DNA of 64,000 nucleotides from Candidatus Manganitrophaceae bacterium (GCA_012960925.1 DUAG01000002.1:62001-126000), one strand, 5' to 3'; positions 1 to 10,503 are shown, counted from the stretch's first letter. The notes: a model not told the origin generated them from the sequence alone. A program made the numbers and translations.

Positions 1-41
1 CTATCCCGTTCAAGTCAAGATCCGCAGAGGGTGCTCACATT

Positions 42-70
42 TTGACATTTATTTTTCTGTACGATATACT
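42..70 (+). promoter_or_regulatory. Sigma70-type promoter for the HEAT/HD-GYP pair
   Basis: A -35 box TTGACA (42-47) and a -10 box TATACT (65-70) are separated by exactly 17 bases, close to the housekeeping consensus. The site lies 28 bases before the start codon of the HEAT-repeat gene, which has a GGAG ribosome-binding site at 87-90. Seen directly in the sequence; activity is inferred. Confidence 0.7.
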
Positions 71-97
71 ATTTCATCAAACTCTTGGAGTTGCTCT

Positions 98-1852
98 ATG
101 AGCGAGGCAAGTGAATCAGGTGAGGACGAAAAAACACCGAAGAAAGAAGGAAAAGGCGATGATGTAGAATTTAACGAAGAGGAAGCAAAGTCCGCTAAGG
201 AAGTCCTTCAATCCCTTGCCAAGACAGCAAAAACCCTCAAGATATACCTCCCGAATAACCCGGTACATAAAAAATTTATTGAGCAGCTGGTTACGAGGCT
301 CCAGGCGCATCTCCTGAGTTTTGGACCACTACGGCTTCGCGTAAAACAGTTTGAACTCTACTGTTCTGAACAGGTTGTTTATGAAAATATCAACCGGTTG
401 GAGAGTATTGCCTTCAAGCTGTTCATTGATGGTATGCGTGAAATATCCTTCCTCCCCGGGATCGAGCAGGATGAAGTCCTCTATTTTTTGCAGGCGCTTG
501 GAAGAGAAGGGGACGATATAGAAGCTGATGATGATATTGTGACCATTCTTTGGGAGAAGAATCTGTCTCATATTCAATATGTGGTTGTGGAAAGTCTCCA
601 GAACGATGCTCAGGAAATGGACTCCTGTAAAGAGATGCAGGCAACACGTCCAAGCCAACAAAAACTTGAATCGGTATTCAAGCAAGAGGGGAGTCTTTCG
701 TTGGGCAAGTTGAGTCCTAAGGTCCAGAGGAAGATCGAAATCCATTCCCTCCATCTCTTCAAACTGACTGAAGAAGAAATCGTGAAATTAAAGCTGGAAA
801 TGCAGAGGGAGGAAGACCTTAACGTTGTTGGAGAGCTCATCGGGATCTTATTTGATATCTTACGGATTGAGCGGCAGGTTCCCATTTTCTCTGAAATCCT
901 GGACATCCTTGACAATATTTTCAACAGGCTGATGAGTCGAGGCGATCTTAGTCACGCGAAGAAGGTTCTGGAATTTTTCTGGGAGATGCTGGATCCCTCC
1001 AAGAAGTTACCGGAGCCGATCGAAACCTTGGTGAGAAATGCACTAAAGAATGCGGGTAATTCAAAGAAGATGGTTTTACTTGAGCCGTTTTTGAATACGG
1101 CTAGGCCAGATTTTAATAAGGAACTCTTCTCTTTTATGATCCTTTTTGAAAGAAATGTTATTCCTCCAACCATAGATCTTCTGGCCTCGGTAAAAAATAT
1201 GAAGACCCGACGGATATTATGTGATGCCTTGGTCGAACTGGGAAGAATGGATGTTGGGAGTATCATCTCAAGACTCAAGGATGAGAGATGGTTTCTGGTT
1301 CGAAATCTGATCTATGTGTTGGGGAAAATTGGGGATAATCAGATTATTCAGGCCTTTTCTCGATTCAGGAAACATGTGGAACCCAAGGTGCGCAAGGAGG
1401 TTCTTCATGCATTGGATGCGATGGAAGACGAAAAAGCAAGGCAGTTGATGACCCAATTTATTGTGGACCCTGACCAGGCAAATCGCATTTTTGTGATCAA
1501 GAGCCTGGCGAGAAAAGGCGTTAAGGAAGGCTTGGCTCCCCTGAAAGAGGTGATCTCTTCCAAAGCTTTTGACTCCAAGGATTTTTATGAGAAGAAAGAA
1601 TATTTTAATGCTGTCGCGATGATCGGAGGCGACGAATCGGTCCCTGAGATGCAGAAACATCTTTATTTTCGATGGACCTTATTCAGGGATGCTAGAAAAG
1701 AAGAGAAAGGACTTTGTGCGGCCCGTGCGCTGAAACGGATTGCTTCGCCACTGGCCATAGAGGTGCTTCAGAAAGGAGGCACTTCCAGGAACAAGGCCAT
1801 CAGAGAGGCATGTGCCAAGGCGCTCAGTTCTTTGGAAGTCAAACAGATATGA
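98..1852 (+). CDS. HEAT-repeat-like protein of unknown function
   Basis: A 584-residue soluble protein with no signal peptide or membrane segment. The first 30 residues are very acidic and lysine-rich, then the chain is almost entirely helical. Residues about 370-580 show the short paired-helix rhythm of HEAT/ARM-type repeats, which usually form protein-docking scaffolds. ATG at 98 has GGAG seven bases upstream and a good promoter before that. Its stop overlaps the start of the next gene (ATGA at 1849-1852), so it is translationally coupled to an HD-GYP protein; both share a similar N-terminal region built around a 'LP-NNPVHK' or 'LHDSSN' type helix. I infer a partner or scaffold in a signalling pair. 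No enzymatic motif is visible and the exact family is not recognised. Confidence 0.7.
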   Translation: MSEASESGEDEKTPKKEGKGDDVEFNEEEAKSAKEVLQSLAKTAKTLKIYLPNNPVHKKFIEQLVTRLQAHLLSFGPLRLRVKQFELYCSEQVVYENINRLESIAFKLFIDGMREISFLPGIEQDEVLYFLQALGREGDDIEADDDIVTILWEKNLSHIQYVVVESLQNDAQEMDSCKEMQATRPSQQKLESVFKQEGSLSLGKLSPKVQRKIEIHSLHLFKLTEEEIVKLKLEMQREEDLNVVGELIGILFDILRIERQVPIFSEILDILDNIFNRLMSRGDLSHAKKVLEFFWEMLDPSKKLPEPIETLVRNALKNAGNSKKMVLLEPFLNTARPDFNKELFSFMILFERNVIPPTIDLLASVKNMKTRRILCDALVELGRMDVGSIISRLKDERWFLVRNLIYVLGKIGDNQIIQAFSRFRKHVEPKVRKEVLHALDAMEDEKARQLMTQFIVDPDQANRIFVIKSLARKGVKEGLAPLKEVISSKAFDSKDFYEKKEYFNAVAMIGGDESVPEMQKHLYFRWTLFRDARKEEKGLCAARALKRIASPLAIEVLQKGGTSRNKAIREACAKALSSLEVKQI

Positions 1853-3297
1853 CACAAGATACCCGCCCAAAGAGTTATGATGAAGAAAGTGCCGACCTGG
1901 GTAAGAACCTGGTGAATCAGCTTGCAATTCTCATTAAGACAACACAACTTCATGACTCAAGTAATATTGCCCTCCAGCAGCCGACCCAAAATCTTTTTCA
2001 GACCTTGAATGACCTTTTTTTGTCCGATCCGGATGTTGTCCTGAATCTTGAGGGAGACTATCTCTTTTTGGGAGATACCAAGCTCAAGGTTGATATCGAC
2101 GGTTTCAATAATCTCATGTTGGTGAATGAGGAGATGAAGAAAAGAAAAGTAGGGAGCATCATTTTCTCTCCGGGGATTACAGTAGAGGAAATTCTGAAAT
2201 TCTGCACAATATTCTCCCGCGCGAATACCCTTCTCCCGAAGCCCTATGAACGATTAACAGAGTTGCTTGAGAGTGCAGATCTTAAAAATCCTGGAATTGA
2301 GATTTATGATGAAAGGAAGGAAAGAGAGGATGTTGAGGATGTCTTCAGAGATAAAAAGGAGTTGGCCAAGAAGACCTATCTGAGTACGGTGACTGCGGTG
2401 GGTGAGGTGATGGAGAGCATCAAGCTCAAAAAGGCAGTGAGTCTTAAGAAGGCAAAGAGAGTGGTCCAATCGATGGTCGACTTGATATTACAGGAAGACT
2501 CCACCCTTCTCGGTCTGACCAATCTGAGAGATCATGATGAGTATACTTATAACCATTCGGTCAACGTCTGCATTTTGGCACTTGCCATCGGACAGAGGAT
2601 TGGTTACACAAAAAAGCGCCTGGCCGAGTTGGGAATGGCGGCCCTCTTCCATGACCTCGGAAAGTTCCTCATCCCGCTGGAGATACTAAATAAGCCGACT
2701 GATTTTACAGAAGAAGAGTGGGATATTATGCGGACCCATCCGATCTTGTCTGTGAAGGAATTGGTTCGCCTGAAGGGGATCAATGAGATGGCAGTTCGTG
2801 TGACCATCGGGGCCTTTGAACATCATCTGAACTATGATCTTTCCGGGTATCCAAAATTGGCCAATAAAAGAAAGTTGAGCCTTCTGGGACGGATCATCTG
2901 TATTGTCGATTGTTATGATGCCTTAACGGCTTCCCGCGTTTATTCCCGGACCCCCTTCCCTCCGGATAAGGCCCTCAAATTCATGATTGCGAAGAGCGGG
3001 ACGGCCTTTGATCCCATTCTGCTCAAACTTTTCGTCAATGCCATCGGTGTTTATCCGATCGGGACACTGGTGATGTTAAATACGGGCGAAATGGGTATTG
3101 TTTATTCGTCCAATCCAAATCCGGAAAAGAGTGATCGTCCAAAAGTGAGGATTATTCTTGACGCATCAGGTGTGGAGGTCGATGAAAAGGTAGTTGATTT
3201 GACAGAGAAGGGTGAAGATGAGTCTTATCTATGCGAGATCACGAAGGTGATTGATGCGACAAAATACAATATTGATGTCGCAAAGTATTTTTTCTGA
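1849..3297 (+). CDS. HD-GYP domain protein (c-di-GMP phosphodiesterase-like)
   Basis: Start taken at 1849 because it gives the ATGA overlap with the preceding stop; the open frame continues upstream inside the HEAT gene but has no reason to be used. The product is about 482 residues. The first 200 residues are a helical region resembling the N-terminus of the upstream protein. The C-terminal half is an HD-GYP domain: HxxxV near residue 228, FHDLGK near 267, then HHLNYDLSGYP near 325. HD-GYP enzymes hydrolyse cyclic-di-GMP with a bi- or trinuclear metal centre. The usual HHExxDGxGYP motif is altered here (Glu to Leu, DG to DL), so activity may be reduced or changed. The Rel protein downstream joins it in a second-messenger cluster. 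Confidence 0.85.
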   Translation: MTQDTRPKSYDEESADLGKNLVNQLAILIKTTQLHDSSNIALQQPTQNLFQTLNDLFLSDPDVVLNLEGDYLFLGDTKLKVDIDGFNNLMLVNEEMKKRKVGSIIFSPGITVEEILKFCTIFSRANTLLPKPYERLTELLESADLKNPGIEIYDERKEREDVEDVFRDKKELAKKTYLSTVTAVGEVMESIKLKKAVSLKKAKRVVQSMVDLILQEDSTLLGLTNLRDHDEYTYNHSVNVCILALAIGQRIGYTKKRLAELGMAALFHDLGKFLIPLEILNKPTDFTEEEWDIMRTHPILSVKELVRLKGINEMAVRVTIGAFEHHLNYDLSGYPKLANKRKLSLLGRIICIVDCYDALTASRVYSRTPFPPDKALKFMIAKSGTAFDPILLKLFVNAIGVYPIGTLVMLNTGEMGIVYSSNPNPEKSDRPKVRIILDASGVEVDEKVVDLTEKGEDESYLCEITKVIDATKYNIDVAKYFF

Positions 3298-3340
3298 GTT
3301 CCCTCCTTCCGCGATGACGTCTTTTGTCCCCGCAGTTGCC

Positions 3341-3369
3341 TTGACAACCCTTCCTTGAATTATTACCAT
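3341..3369 (+). promoter_or_regulatory. Candidate promoter for the Rel gene
   Basis: TTGACA (3341-3346), a 17-base spacer and TACCAT (3364-3369) lie in the 193-base gap before the Rel start at 3491. The -35 box is perfect and the -10 box moderate. It would leave a leader of about 115 bases in which I see no clear riboswitch. Confidence 0.45.
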
Positions 3370-3490
3370 TAAACGAGTTGCCGGGTTCCGATGTAGCGCA
3401 GGAATATTATCGATGATGTGTGTCTTTTCCGCCCATCGCGATGCGTGCTCAACAGGCTTAAAGGTCCTTATCAGACCGGAAAGTTGATCT

Positions 3491-5719
3491 ATGCACATTA
3501 AATCTCTCAAAATTGGTCGTCCAACGACATCTTTTGATCAGATCGCAGAGCGGATCCGTGAGTATTCACCCCAGGCTGATCTTTCCTTGTTGATCAAGGC
3601 CTATGCCTTTTCCAAAAAGGCCCATGAAGGACAGCGGAGGTGGTCTGGTGAACCCTATCTGTATCACCCCCTGGAGGTCGCCGGTATTTTGACAAAGCTC
3701 AAACTGGACATTCACTCGGTGGCCGCCGGTCTCTTACACGATGTTGTTGAGGACACCCCACATTCTGTTGACGAATTAAAACGAGAATTTGGACAGGATA
3801 TTGCTGCTCTGGTCAATGGGGTGACCAAGATCGGAAAAATTGTTTTCAGGAGTTATCAGGAAAAACAGGCGGAAAACTTCAGGAAAATGATTGTTTCGAT
3901 GGCCGAGGATATCCGTGTTTTATTGATTAAACTTGCCGATCGGCTTCACAATATGCGAACACTCGATTCCCTACCCGAAGTGAAACAAAAACGGATTGCA
4001 CAAGAGACGCTGGATATCTATGCCCCGCTTGCGAGCCGGCTGGGAATTTCCTGGATCAAGTCCGAACTGGAAGACCACTGTCTCAGATTTTTGAAACCGG
4101 ATGTCTACCAGACTCTGGTGAAGAAGGTAAAAACAGGGCGAGGAGAACGGGAAAAATATGTCCTTGCTGTAATTAAGCTGGTTGAAAAGGCGTTAAAGGA
4201 AAACAAATTTGATTGCCAGATAACAGGACGTACAAAACACTTCTTCGGAATATATCAAAAAATGGAACGTTACGGAATTCCATTTGAGGAGGTGCATGAC
4301 CTGATGGGGATTCGGGTCATTGCCAGTTCCTCGATGAATTGTTATGCCTTGCTCGGCCTGATCCATTCCCTCTGGAGACCTGTCCCGGGGCGTTTTAAGG
4401 ATTACATCGCGATACCAAAATCAAATTTATATCAATCTCTCCATACGACCGTGATCGGCCCTGAAGGGAGGCATGTCGAATTTCAGGTCAGGACGACAGA
4501 GATGCACCGGATCGCCGAAGAAGGGATTGCATCCCACTGGGTTTACAAAAAGGGCGGCCAGGTGAATGAAAAAGATGAGAAGATCTTTTCCTGGTTGCGT
4601 CAGTTGGTGGAATGGCAGCAGGACCTCGTCGATACGCGGCAGTTTATGGACTCCGTTAAAACGGAGCTCTTTACCGATGTGGTTTATGTTTTCAGTCCTA
4701 AAGGAGAGGTCAAGGAATTAATGAAGGGTTCCACTCCGATTGATTTTGCATACGGGATCCACACGGAAATCGGGAACCATTGTGTCGGTGCAAAGGTAAA
4801 CGGTCGCATTGCACCCTTACGTTATCAATTAAAGAGTGGAGACACGGTTGAGATTATGACCTCTCCTTCACAGAAGCCAAGCAAGGATTGGCTGAAAATA
4901 GTGAAGACCTCTAAGGCGAAGACAAAGATTAAACATCTGATCCAGGAAGAAGAGCGCGCTCAAAGTCTGGAAATCGGGAAGAGAATTCTGGAGCGGGAAT
5001 TGAGAAAGGCAAATTTAAGCCCATCAGAGGCTCTTAAATCAAAACAAATCCTGTCCGAGGTGAAAGAGAATGGGGTCCATTCAATTGAAGAACTTTTCGT
5101 GGCAATCGGGTATGGAAAAATTTCGACCCAACAAGTGATCCGCCCCCTGATTTTCGAACCGAAGATGAAAGAAAGCTTCAAGGACAAGATTATTAAACGT
5201 GTTGGTTTGGGCAGGAGCAAAGTTAAAGTAAAGGGATTGGATGATATCCTGATTCACCTTTCAAAATGTTGTTCTCCGGTTCCGGGCGATCAGATTATTG
5301 GCTTTATTACACGGGGTCGGGGCTTGTCAATCCATACCGTGGACTGCCCGAATATTGACGCACTTGATTACGACAAGGAACGTCTTGTCGAGGTGGATTG
5401 GGAGAAAGGCGGCGAATCGACGCATTCAATGGACATTACCGTCCTCACGGTTGACAAGCCGGGTCTCCTTGCCTCCGTATCCTCGTCGATTACGCGTTCA
5501 GGAGCCAATATCAGTCATGCTGAGATCATTACGACGGATGATAAGAGAGCGATGTTTCATTTTGTTATTGATATTGTCGACATCAGGCAACTGGATAAGG
5601 TTTTTAATAAGCTGGAATCCCTGGACGGGGTGTTACAGGTCCGTCGGGTCAGGAAGGGCTTAGACACCCATAACCTCCATTCAGATTCTGAGAATCTAAA
5701 TCTTCTTGACAAAAATTAA
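3491..5719 (+). CDS. rsh: Bifunctional (p)ppGpp synthetase/hydrolase (RelA/SpoT family)
   Basis: At 742 residues it has the full length of long RSH enzymes, which make and degrade the stringent-response alarmone (p)ppGpp in the cytoplasm. Order of domains: metal-dependent HD hydrolase (HDVVED near residue 83, followed by the ADRLHNMRT motif), RelA/SpoT synthetase (about 240-350, with RFKDYIAIPKSN and YQSLHTTV), TGS domain (about 395-460), helical linker with the CCSPVPGD zinc-finger-like motif near 590, and a C-terminal ACT domain (about 645-720). The hydrolase motif is intact, so it is expected to be bifunctional rather than synthesis-only. GGAAAG lies 8 bases before the ATG. A terminator-like hairpin follows. 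Confidence 0.95.
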   Translation: MHIKSLKIGRPTTSFDQIAERIREYSPQADLSLLIKAYAFSKKAHEGQRRWSGEPYLYHPLEVAGILTKLKLDIHSVAAGLLHDVVEDTPHSVDELKREFGQDIAALVNGVTKIGKIVFRSYQEKQAENFRKMIVSMAEDIRVLLIKLADRLHNMRTLDSLPEVKQKRIAQETLDIYAPLASRLGISWIKSELEDHCLRFLKPDVYQTLVKKVKTGRGEREKYVLAVIKLVEKALKENKFDCQITGRTKHFFGIYQKMERYGIPFEEVHDLMGIRVIASSSMNCYALLGLIHSLWRPVPGRFKDYIAIPKSNLYQSLHTTVIGPEGRHVEFQVRTTEMHRIAEEGIASHWVYKKGGQVNEKDEKIFSWLRQLVEWQQDLVDTRQFMDSVKTELFTDVVYVFSPKGEVKELMKGSTPIDFAYGIHTEIGNHCVGAKVNGRIAPLRYQLKSGDTVEIMTSPSQKPSKDWLKIVKTSKAKTKIKHLIQEEERAQSLEIGKRILERELRKANLSPSEALKSKQILSEVKENGVHSIEELFVAIGYGKISTQQVIRPLIFEPKMKESFKDKIIKRVGLGRSKVKVKGLDDILIHLSKCCSPVPGDQIIGFITRGRGLSIHTVDCPNIDALDYDKERLVEVDWEKGGESTHSMDITVLTVDKPGLLASVSSSITRSGANISHAEIITTDDKRAMFHFVIDIVDIRQLDKVFNKLESLDGVLQVRRVRKGLDTHNLHSDSENLNLLDKN

Positions 5720-5733
5720 TCGATATGCAAACA

Positions 5734-5769
5734 TCCCCAACGGGGTGCGGATTAAATTTTAGTTGGGGG
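5734..5769 (+). other. Hairpin between rsh and nadE
   Basis: TCCCCAAC (5734-5741) is complementary to GTTGGGGGA (5762-5770), making an 8-bp stem with a 20-base AT-rich loop. It lies immediately 5' of the terminator hairpin and 90 bases before nadE, so it could be part of the rsh 3' end or of the nadE leader. I do not recognise it as a known riboswitch. Confidence 0.35.
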
Positions 5770-5771
5770 AC

Positions 5772-5807
5772 AAGGGCGTCTTTTCCAGTGATGGGGGCGC
5801 CTTTTTT
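5772..5807 (+). terminator. Rho-independent terminator after rsh
   Basis: AAGGGCGTC (5772-5780) pairs with GGCGCCTT (5796-5803) with one bulged G and one G-T pair, and the right arm runs into a T-rich tail (CTTTTTTG). This looks like an intrinsic terminator separating rsh from nadE. Confidence 0.55.
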
Positions 5808-5857
5808 GTGTTCCACCCTCCAAATGTATTGAAACGGAAACCATTCACTCAAGAAAA

Positions 5858-7678
5858 ATGAGAATCCTGCGAATTGCTTTAGCTCAGATAAACTGTACCG
5901 TCGGAGACCTCTCTGGGAATGTCGAGAAAATCAGTGACGCGATCGACCGGGCAAGGAAGGATAAGGTCGATCTGATTGCTTTTCCGGAATTGGCGATCCC
6001 GGGTTATCCCCCTGAAGACCTTCTCCTTAAACCGCAGTTTATTGATGACAATTTGAATGCACTTGGCCAGGTGGTTCAGAAGAGCGACGGGATTACAGTT
6101 GTGGTCGGGTTCATTCACCGTGAGGAAGCGCTGTATAACGCCGCGGCCGTTATACATCACGGACGTATCGGCCTGGTCTATCAGAAATGCTACCTCCCTA
6201 ATTACGGTGTTTTTGATGAAAACCGTTATTTTCATGCCGGGGAAACGGCACCTGTCTTTACCCTACAGGGCGTTTCTGTCGGCGTGAATATTTGTGAAGA
6301 TATCTGGTATCCGGAAGGTCCTGTCCGTGCCCAATCCCTGGCAGGGGGGGCGGAGCTGATTGTCAATATTAACGCTTCTCCTTATCATGCTGAAAAGGGA
6401 AAGTTACGTGAAGAAATGCTGGCGGCGCGTGCCAGGGAAAATGCTGTCATGGTGGCTTACGTCAACATGGTGGGTGGACAGGATGAGCTCGTGTTTGATG
6501 GAGGAAGCCTCCTGTTTAATGAACAGGGAGTTCTTCAGGGGCGAGGGGAACAATTCGAAGAGTCATTGATGATCATGGATCTTTCCCTTGATGGTGTTTT
6601 ACAGGCAAGATGGCGGAAATCCAGGCGGAGAAAAGTAAAATTGACAACCGATTTTCCTGAAGTAAAAAAATGGGTTTTCAGTGAAAAGAAAGAGAAGCTC
6701 AGGCGGAAGACGCGTGTTCCTGTTATTCTAAAAAAGTATGCTCTGCTGCGCGAGATTTATCATGCCCTGACCCTGGGGCTGACTGATTATGTCAGAAAAA
6801 ACGGGTTCAAATGTGGAGTGATCGGTCTTTCAGGAGGAATTGATTCCGCCTTGACCGCTGCGATCGCCGTTGATGCCCTGGGAAAAGAAAATGTTGTCGG
6901 TGTGTTTATGCCGTCTCGTTATACCTCTCCGGAGAGTGTAGAAGATGTTCGGACCCTTGCTGAGAATCTGAAGATTCGCTTGATTACCCATTCTATTGAA
7001 CCACTATTTCAATCCTATCTCTCCCTCCTTTCCAAGCCATTTAAAGGATGGGATGAGGACATCACAGAAGAAAACCTCCAGTCCCGTATTCGGGGAAATA
7101 TTCTGATGGCCCTTTCGAACAAGTTTGGGTGGATTGTTCTGACGACAGGGAATAAGAGTGAGTTCAGTGTTGGATATACGACACTCTATGGTGATATGGC
7201 GGGCGGTTTTGCCGTCATCAAGGATATCTGGAAGCGATCTGTCTACAAGCTTGCAAGAGCGCGAAACAGATGGGGGAAACGGGTGATCCCTTCACGTATT
7301 TTAACCCGGCCTCCCACTGCAGAGTTGCGCCTGAACCAGACGGATCAGGACAGTCTTCCTCCTTATGATATCCTCGACCCGATATTGTGGGCTTATGTGG
7401 AGGAGGACAAGCGTTTTGATGAAATTGTGGCGATGGGTTTTGAGCAGGGGACCGTTTCAAGGGTGATTGCCCTGGTCGATGCGTCGGAGTTCAAACGAAG
7501 ACAATCCCCGGTCGGGATCAAGATTACTCCGCGTGCCCTGGGGAAAGATCGCCGGATGCCGATTACCAACCGGTACCGTAGTTTTTATCAGGTGGAGAAA
7601 GAAACCAATGTGAAAGATGAAATGAACAGGAAGCGGAAGGAAAAAATCTCAGGAAAAAGGAGGAAAAAGATCGCATGA
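5858..7678 (+). CDS. nadE: Glutamine-dependent NAD+ synthase
   Basis: A 606-residue two-domain enzyme that converts deamido-NAD to NAD+ using ATP and ammonia released from glutamine. The N-terminal carbon-nitrogen hydrolase domain carries the Glu of [15 protein letters not shown] (near 45), the Lys of [10 protein letters not shown] (near 110) and the Cys of NICEDIWYP (near 145). The synthetase domain has the ATP-pyrophosphatase P-loop [13 protein letters not shown] near 325 and [12 protein letters not shown] further on. The last 20 residues are a lysine/arginine-rich tail that is not part of the catalytic fold. The gene overlaps glnA by four bases, so both nitrogen-consuming enzymes are co-translated. 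Confidence 0.95.
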   Translation: MRILRIALAQINCTVGDLSGNVEKISDAIDRARKDKVDLIAFPELAIPGYPPEDLLLKPQFIDDNLNALGQVVQKSDGITVVVGFIHREEALYNAAAVIHHGRIGLVYQKCYLPNYGVFDENRYFHAGETAPVFTLQGVSVGVNICEDIWYPEGPVRAQSLAGGAELIVNINASPYHAEKGKLREEMLAARARENAVMVAYVNMVGGQDELVFDGGSLLFNEQGVLQGRGEQFEESLMIMDLSLDGVLQARWRKSRRRKVKLTTDFPEVKKWVFSEKKEKLRRKTRVPVILKKYALLREIYHALTLGLTDYVRKNGFKCGVIGLSGGIDSALTAAIAVDALGKENVVGVFMPSRYTSPESVEDVRTLAENLKIRLITHSIEPLFQSYLSLLSKPFKGWDEDITEENLQSRIRGNILMALSNKFGWIVLTTGNKSEFSVGYTTLYGDMAGGFAVIKDIWKRSVYKLARARNRWGKRVIPSRILTRPPTAELRLNQTDQDSLPPYDILDPILWAYVEEDKRFDEIVAMGFEQGTVSRVIALVDASEFKRRQSPVGIKITPRALGKDRRMPITNRYRSFYQVEKETNVKDEMNRKRKEKISGKRRKKIA

Positions 7679-9084
7679 CACCCAAAGAGGTAATGGAGTT
7701 TGCCCGAAAAAACAATGTAAAGCTGGTCGACTTTAAGTTTGTCGATTTTATAGGCAGCTGGCAGCACTTTGTAACGCCGATCAGTGAGTTCTCAGAGGAG
7801 ATATTTGAAGAGGGATCCGGTTTTGACGGCTCAAGTATCCGCGGCTGGGCCGCGATCAACAACAGCGATATGCTGGCGGTTCCTGATCCTACCACAGCCA
7901 TCATGGACCCTTTTGCGAAAATACCGACGCTTTCAGTGATTTGCACCATTAAGGATCCTATCCTGAATGTGGCTTACGAGAAAGATCCCCGTACGATTGC
8001 GAAAAAGGCAGAAGCATACCTGAAGTCAACAGGCATTGGTGATATTGCCTATTTCGGGCCCGAAGCCGAGTTTTTTATCTTCGACGGAATCCGTTTTGAT
8101 CAGGGACCCGATTCCGGGTATTATTTTATCGAATCGGAAGAAGCGGCCTGGAATAGTGGCAAAGAGGGCGTGAACCTTGGCCACAAGCCCCGACATAAGC
8201 AGGGTTACTTTCCGGTCCCGCCAGTTGATAGCCAGGAAGATCTCCGGGGCGAAATGGTTCTCGAGATGGAAAAGGCCGGTATCCGGATCGAAAAAGAACA
8301 TCACGAAGTGGCGACAGCCGGCCAGGCCGAAATAGACATGCGCTTTGACTCATTGGTGAAAATGGCTGATAAGCTCATGCTGTATAAATATATCGCCAAA
8401 AATGTCGCAAAACGGCATAACAAAACGGTGACCTTCATGCCGAAGCCCATTTTTGGGGACAACGGATCAGGAATGCACGTCCATCAGAGTATCTGGAAAA
8501 AGGGGGAGCCACTCTTCGCGGGGGATGACTATGCCGGAGTCAGCAAGATGTGTCTTTATTATATCGGCGGTATTTTAAAACATGCCACCGCTTTGGCAGC
8601 CTTGACAAATCCGACAACCAATTCCTACAAACGTCTCACGCCCGGCTTCGAGGCCCCGGTTAATCTGGCCTATTCGAGCCGGAATCGGAGTGCTTCTATC
8701 CGTATTCCGATGTATTCGAACAACCCGAAGACAAAGCGGATTGAAGTTCGGTTCCCGGATCCGACCTGCAACCCCTATCTGGCCTTCAGTGCCATGCTTC
8801 TGGCGGGACTGGACGGGATAGAGAACAAGATCGATCCCGGAGAAGCGGTTGATAAGAACCTTTATGAGCTGGACGCAAAAGAGGCGGCGGCACTTAAGAC
8901 GATGCCGGCAAGTCTGGAAGAGGCATTGGATGCCTTGGAGGCCGATCATGCCTTCCTGCTGAAGGGGGATGTCTTTACAGAGGATATCATCCAGACCTGG
9001 ATTTCCTATAAGAGAGAAAATGAGGTGGACGCAATTCGTGTCCGTCCGCATCCTTACGAATTTTCTCTTTATTACGACATTTAA
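7675..9084 (+). CDS. glnA: Type I glutamine synthetase
   Basis: 469 residues, the normal GS-I length. It makes glutamine from glutamate, ammonia and ATP, and works as a dodecamer. Visible landmarks are [12 protein letters not shown] near residue 50, the metal-site region [18 protein letters not shown] (the [16 protein letters not shown] signature) and the ATP-site region with [17 protein letters not shown] tyrosine in [10 protein letters not shown] matches the adenylylation site of beta-type GS, so the enzyme could be regulated by GlnE. AAGGAGG lies upstream of the ATG, a strong ribosome-binding site embedded in the end of nadE. Coupling to nadE gives that enzyme its nitrogen donor. Confidence 0.97.
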   Translation: MTPKEVMEFARKNNVKLVDFKFVDFIGSWQHFVTPISEFSEEIFEEGSGFDGSSIRGWAAINNSDMLAVPDPTTAIMDPFAKIPTLSVICTIKDPILNVAYEKDPRTIAKKAEAYLKSTGIGDIAYFGPEAEFFIFDGIRFDQGPDSGYYFIESEEAAWNSGKEGVNLGHKPRHKQGYFPVPPVDSQEDLRGEMVLEMEKAGIRIEKEHHEVATAGQAEIDMRFDSLVKMADKLMLYKYIAKNVAKRHNKTVTFMPKPIFGDNGSGMHVHQSIWKKGEPLFAGDDYAGVSKMCLYYIGGILKHATALAALTNPTTNSYKRLTPGFEAPVNLAYSSRNRSASIRIPMYSNNPKTKRIEVRFPDPTCNPYLAFSAMLLAGLDGIENKIDPGEAVDKNLYELDAKEAAALKTMPASLEEALDALEADHAFLLKGDVFTEDIIQTWISYKRENEVDAIRVRPHPYEFSLYYDI

Positions 9085-9107
9085 AAAGGCGATTTGATCA
9101 ACTAAGG

Positions 9108-9145
9108 AAGGGGGGTTTTGCCGATTGAGGTAGGCCCCTCTTTTC
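9108..9145 (+). terminator. Probable terminator after glnA
   Basis: AAGGGGGG (9108-9115) pairs with CCCCTCTT (9135-9142) with one mismatch, followed by TTCG. The T-tract is short, so strength is uncertain, but the position between glnA and the ribBA promoter fits. Confidence 0.45.
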
Positions 9146-9191
9146 GTTGTTTTGATGACTGTATGTGCTTGTTTCTTTGTTTGTGCGTTGT

Positions 9192-9220
9192 TTGACAAAA
9201 TCCGGCAGCTCTTATATAGT
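9192..9220 (+). promoter_or_regulatory. Sigma70-type promoter for ribBA-ribH-nusB
   Basis: TTGACA (9192-9197) and TATAGT (9215-9220) are 17 bases apart. The implied transcript start is about 40 bases before the GTG start of ribBA. This short leader leaves no room for an FMN riboswitch, so riboflavin control by that route is unlikely here. Confidence 0.7.
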
Positions 9221-9266
9221 TAGAGCGGGACGGTCTGTCTTTTTTTTGAGAAATGGAGAAGTTTCA

Positions 9267-10469
9267 GTGAAATTTCAGGTCATTGAGGAGGCGCTCGCTG
9301 ACCTCAAAAAGGGGAAGATGGTCATCCTCAGTGATGATGAGGATCGAGAAAATGAAGGCGATCTGGTCATTGCGGCGGAGAAGATCACCCATGAGGGGAT
9401 CAACTTCATGGCGAAGCATGGCCGGGGTCTGATCTGTCTGACTCTCACCGAAGATCATGCAGAGCACTTGCAACTGAGTCCGATGACCCGTGAAAATACC
9501 TCTTCTTTCGGAACGAATTTTACAATTTCAATCGATTCCCGGAAAGGGGTGACTACTGGAATTTCTGCGATGGATCGTGCGATGACCATTCAGGCAGCGG
9601 TCAATCCCAAGGCGGAGCCGGATGATCTGGTTCGGCCCGGGCATATCTTCCCGATCAAGGCCCAAAATGGAGGAGTGTTAAAACGGGCGGGCCAGACGGA
9701 AGGCTCGGTCGATCTGGCCCGTTTGGCAGGTCTTATCCCGGCAGGGGTGATCTGCGAGATCATGAATGAAGATGGGTCAATGTCCCGTATGCCTGACCTG
9801 CTTGCGTTTGGCCGTCGCCATGGTCTGAGGTTGGTGACCATCAAGGACCTGATTGGATATCGAATGGTGCGGGAGTCCCTTGTTAAGCGCGTTGCCGAGG
9901 CAAATCTGCCAACGGAATATGGGGACTTCAAGGCGATCGCCTACCAGAATGAGATTGATCATGAGTGTCATATTGCGCTTGTGAAAGGAAAGGTCAAGGG
10001 AAAGCGGCCCGTTCTGGTTCGTGTCCATTCCGGATGCGTCACCGGGGACATCTTCGTTTCGAAACGTTGCGACTGTGGAGAGCAATTACATGCGGCCATG
10101 AAGCGGATTGAGCAGGAAAAGGCGGGTGTTCTGCTTTACCTGAATCAGGAGGGTCGGGGAATTGGTCTGGTCAACAAGCTCAAGGCCTATGCGCTCCAGG
10201 ACAGTGGACGTGATACGGTCCAAGCGAACATTGATCTTGGTTTCAAGGATGATCTGAGGGATTATGGGATCGGAGCTCAAATATTGGTCGATCTTGGTCT
10301 CCGAAAAATCCGTTTAATGACTAATAATCCGAGAAAAATCGTTGGCTTGGATGGTTATGGTCTGGAAGTTAGCGAGCGTGTGCCGATCGAAGTTGCCCCT
10401 CACGAAAAAAATGTCCATTATCTTCGAACCAAGAAGGACAAGCTGGGACACATTTTAAGCCAGGTCTGA
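9267..10469 (+). CDS. ribBA: Bifunctional DHBP synthase / GTP cyclohydrolase II
   Basis: Start chosen at the GTG at 9267 (GGAGAA about 7 bases upstream); the open frame extends 34 codons further but would begin upstream of the promoter. The 400-residue product is the usual RibBA length. Residues 1-200 are the RibB domain ([17 protein letters not shown] and the GHIFPI region), which makes 3,4-dihydroxy-2-butanone 4-phosphate from ribulose 5-phosphate. Residues 205-400 are the RibA domain with the zinc-binding motif [18 protein letters not shown] and NQEGRGIGL, which opens GTP. Both products feed riboflavin synthesis; ribH follows directly. Confidence 0.96.
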   Translation: MKFQVIEEALADLKKGKMVILSDDEDRENEGDLVIAAEKITHEGINFMAKHGRGLICLTLTEDHAEHLQLSPMTRENTSSFGTNFTISIDSRKGVTTGISAMDRAMTIQAAVNPKAEPDDLVRPGHIFPIKAQNGGVLKRAGQTEGSVDLARLAGLIPAGVICEIMNEDGSMSRMPDLLAFGRRHGLRLVTIKDLIGYRMVRESLVKRVAEANLPTEYGDFKAIAYQNEIDHECHIALVKGKVKGKRPVLVRVHSGCVTGDIFVSKRCDCGEQLHAAMKRIEQEKAGVLLYLNQEGRGIGLVNKLKAYALQDSGRDTVQANIDLGFKDDLRDYGIGAQILVDLGLRKIRLMTNNPRKIVGLDGYGLEVSERVPIEVAPHEKNVHYLRTKKDKLGHILSQV

Positions 10470-10503
10470 CCGGAACAGAGAAGGCCTTTCGCGGGGGACT
10501 CCA

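Noticed and set aside
9085-9266. FMN riboswitch upstream of ribBA
   Set aside because: The promoter leaves only about 40 bases of leader, and the conserved FMN aptamer blocks are not present.
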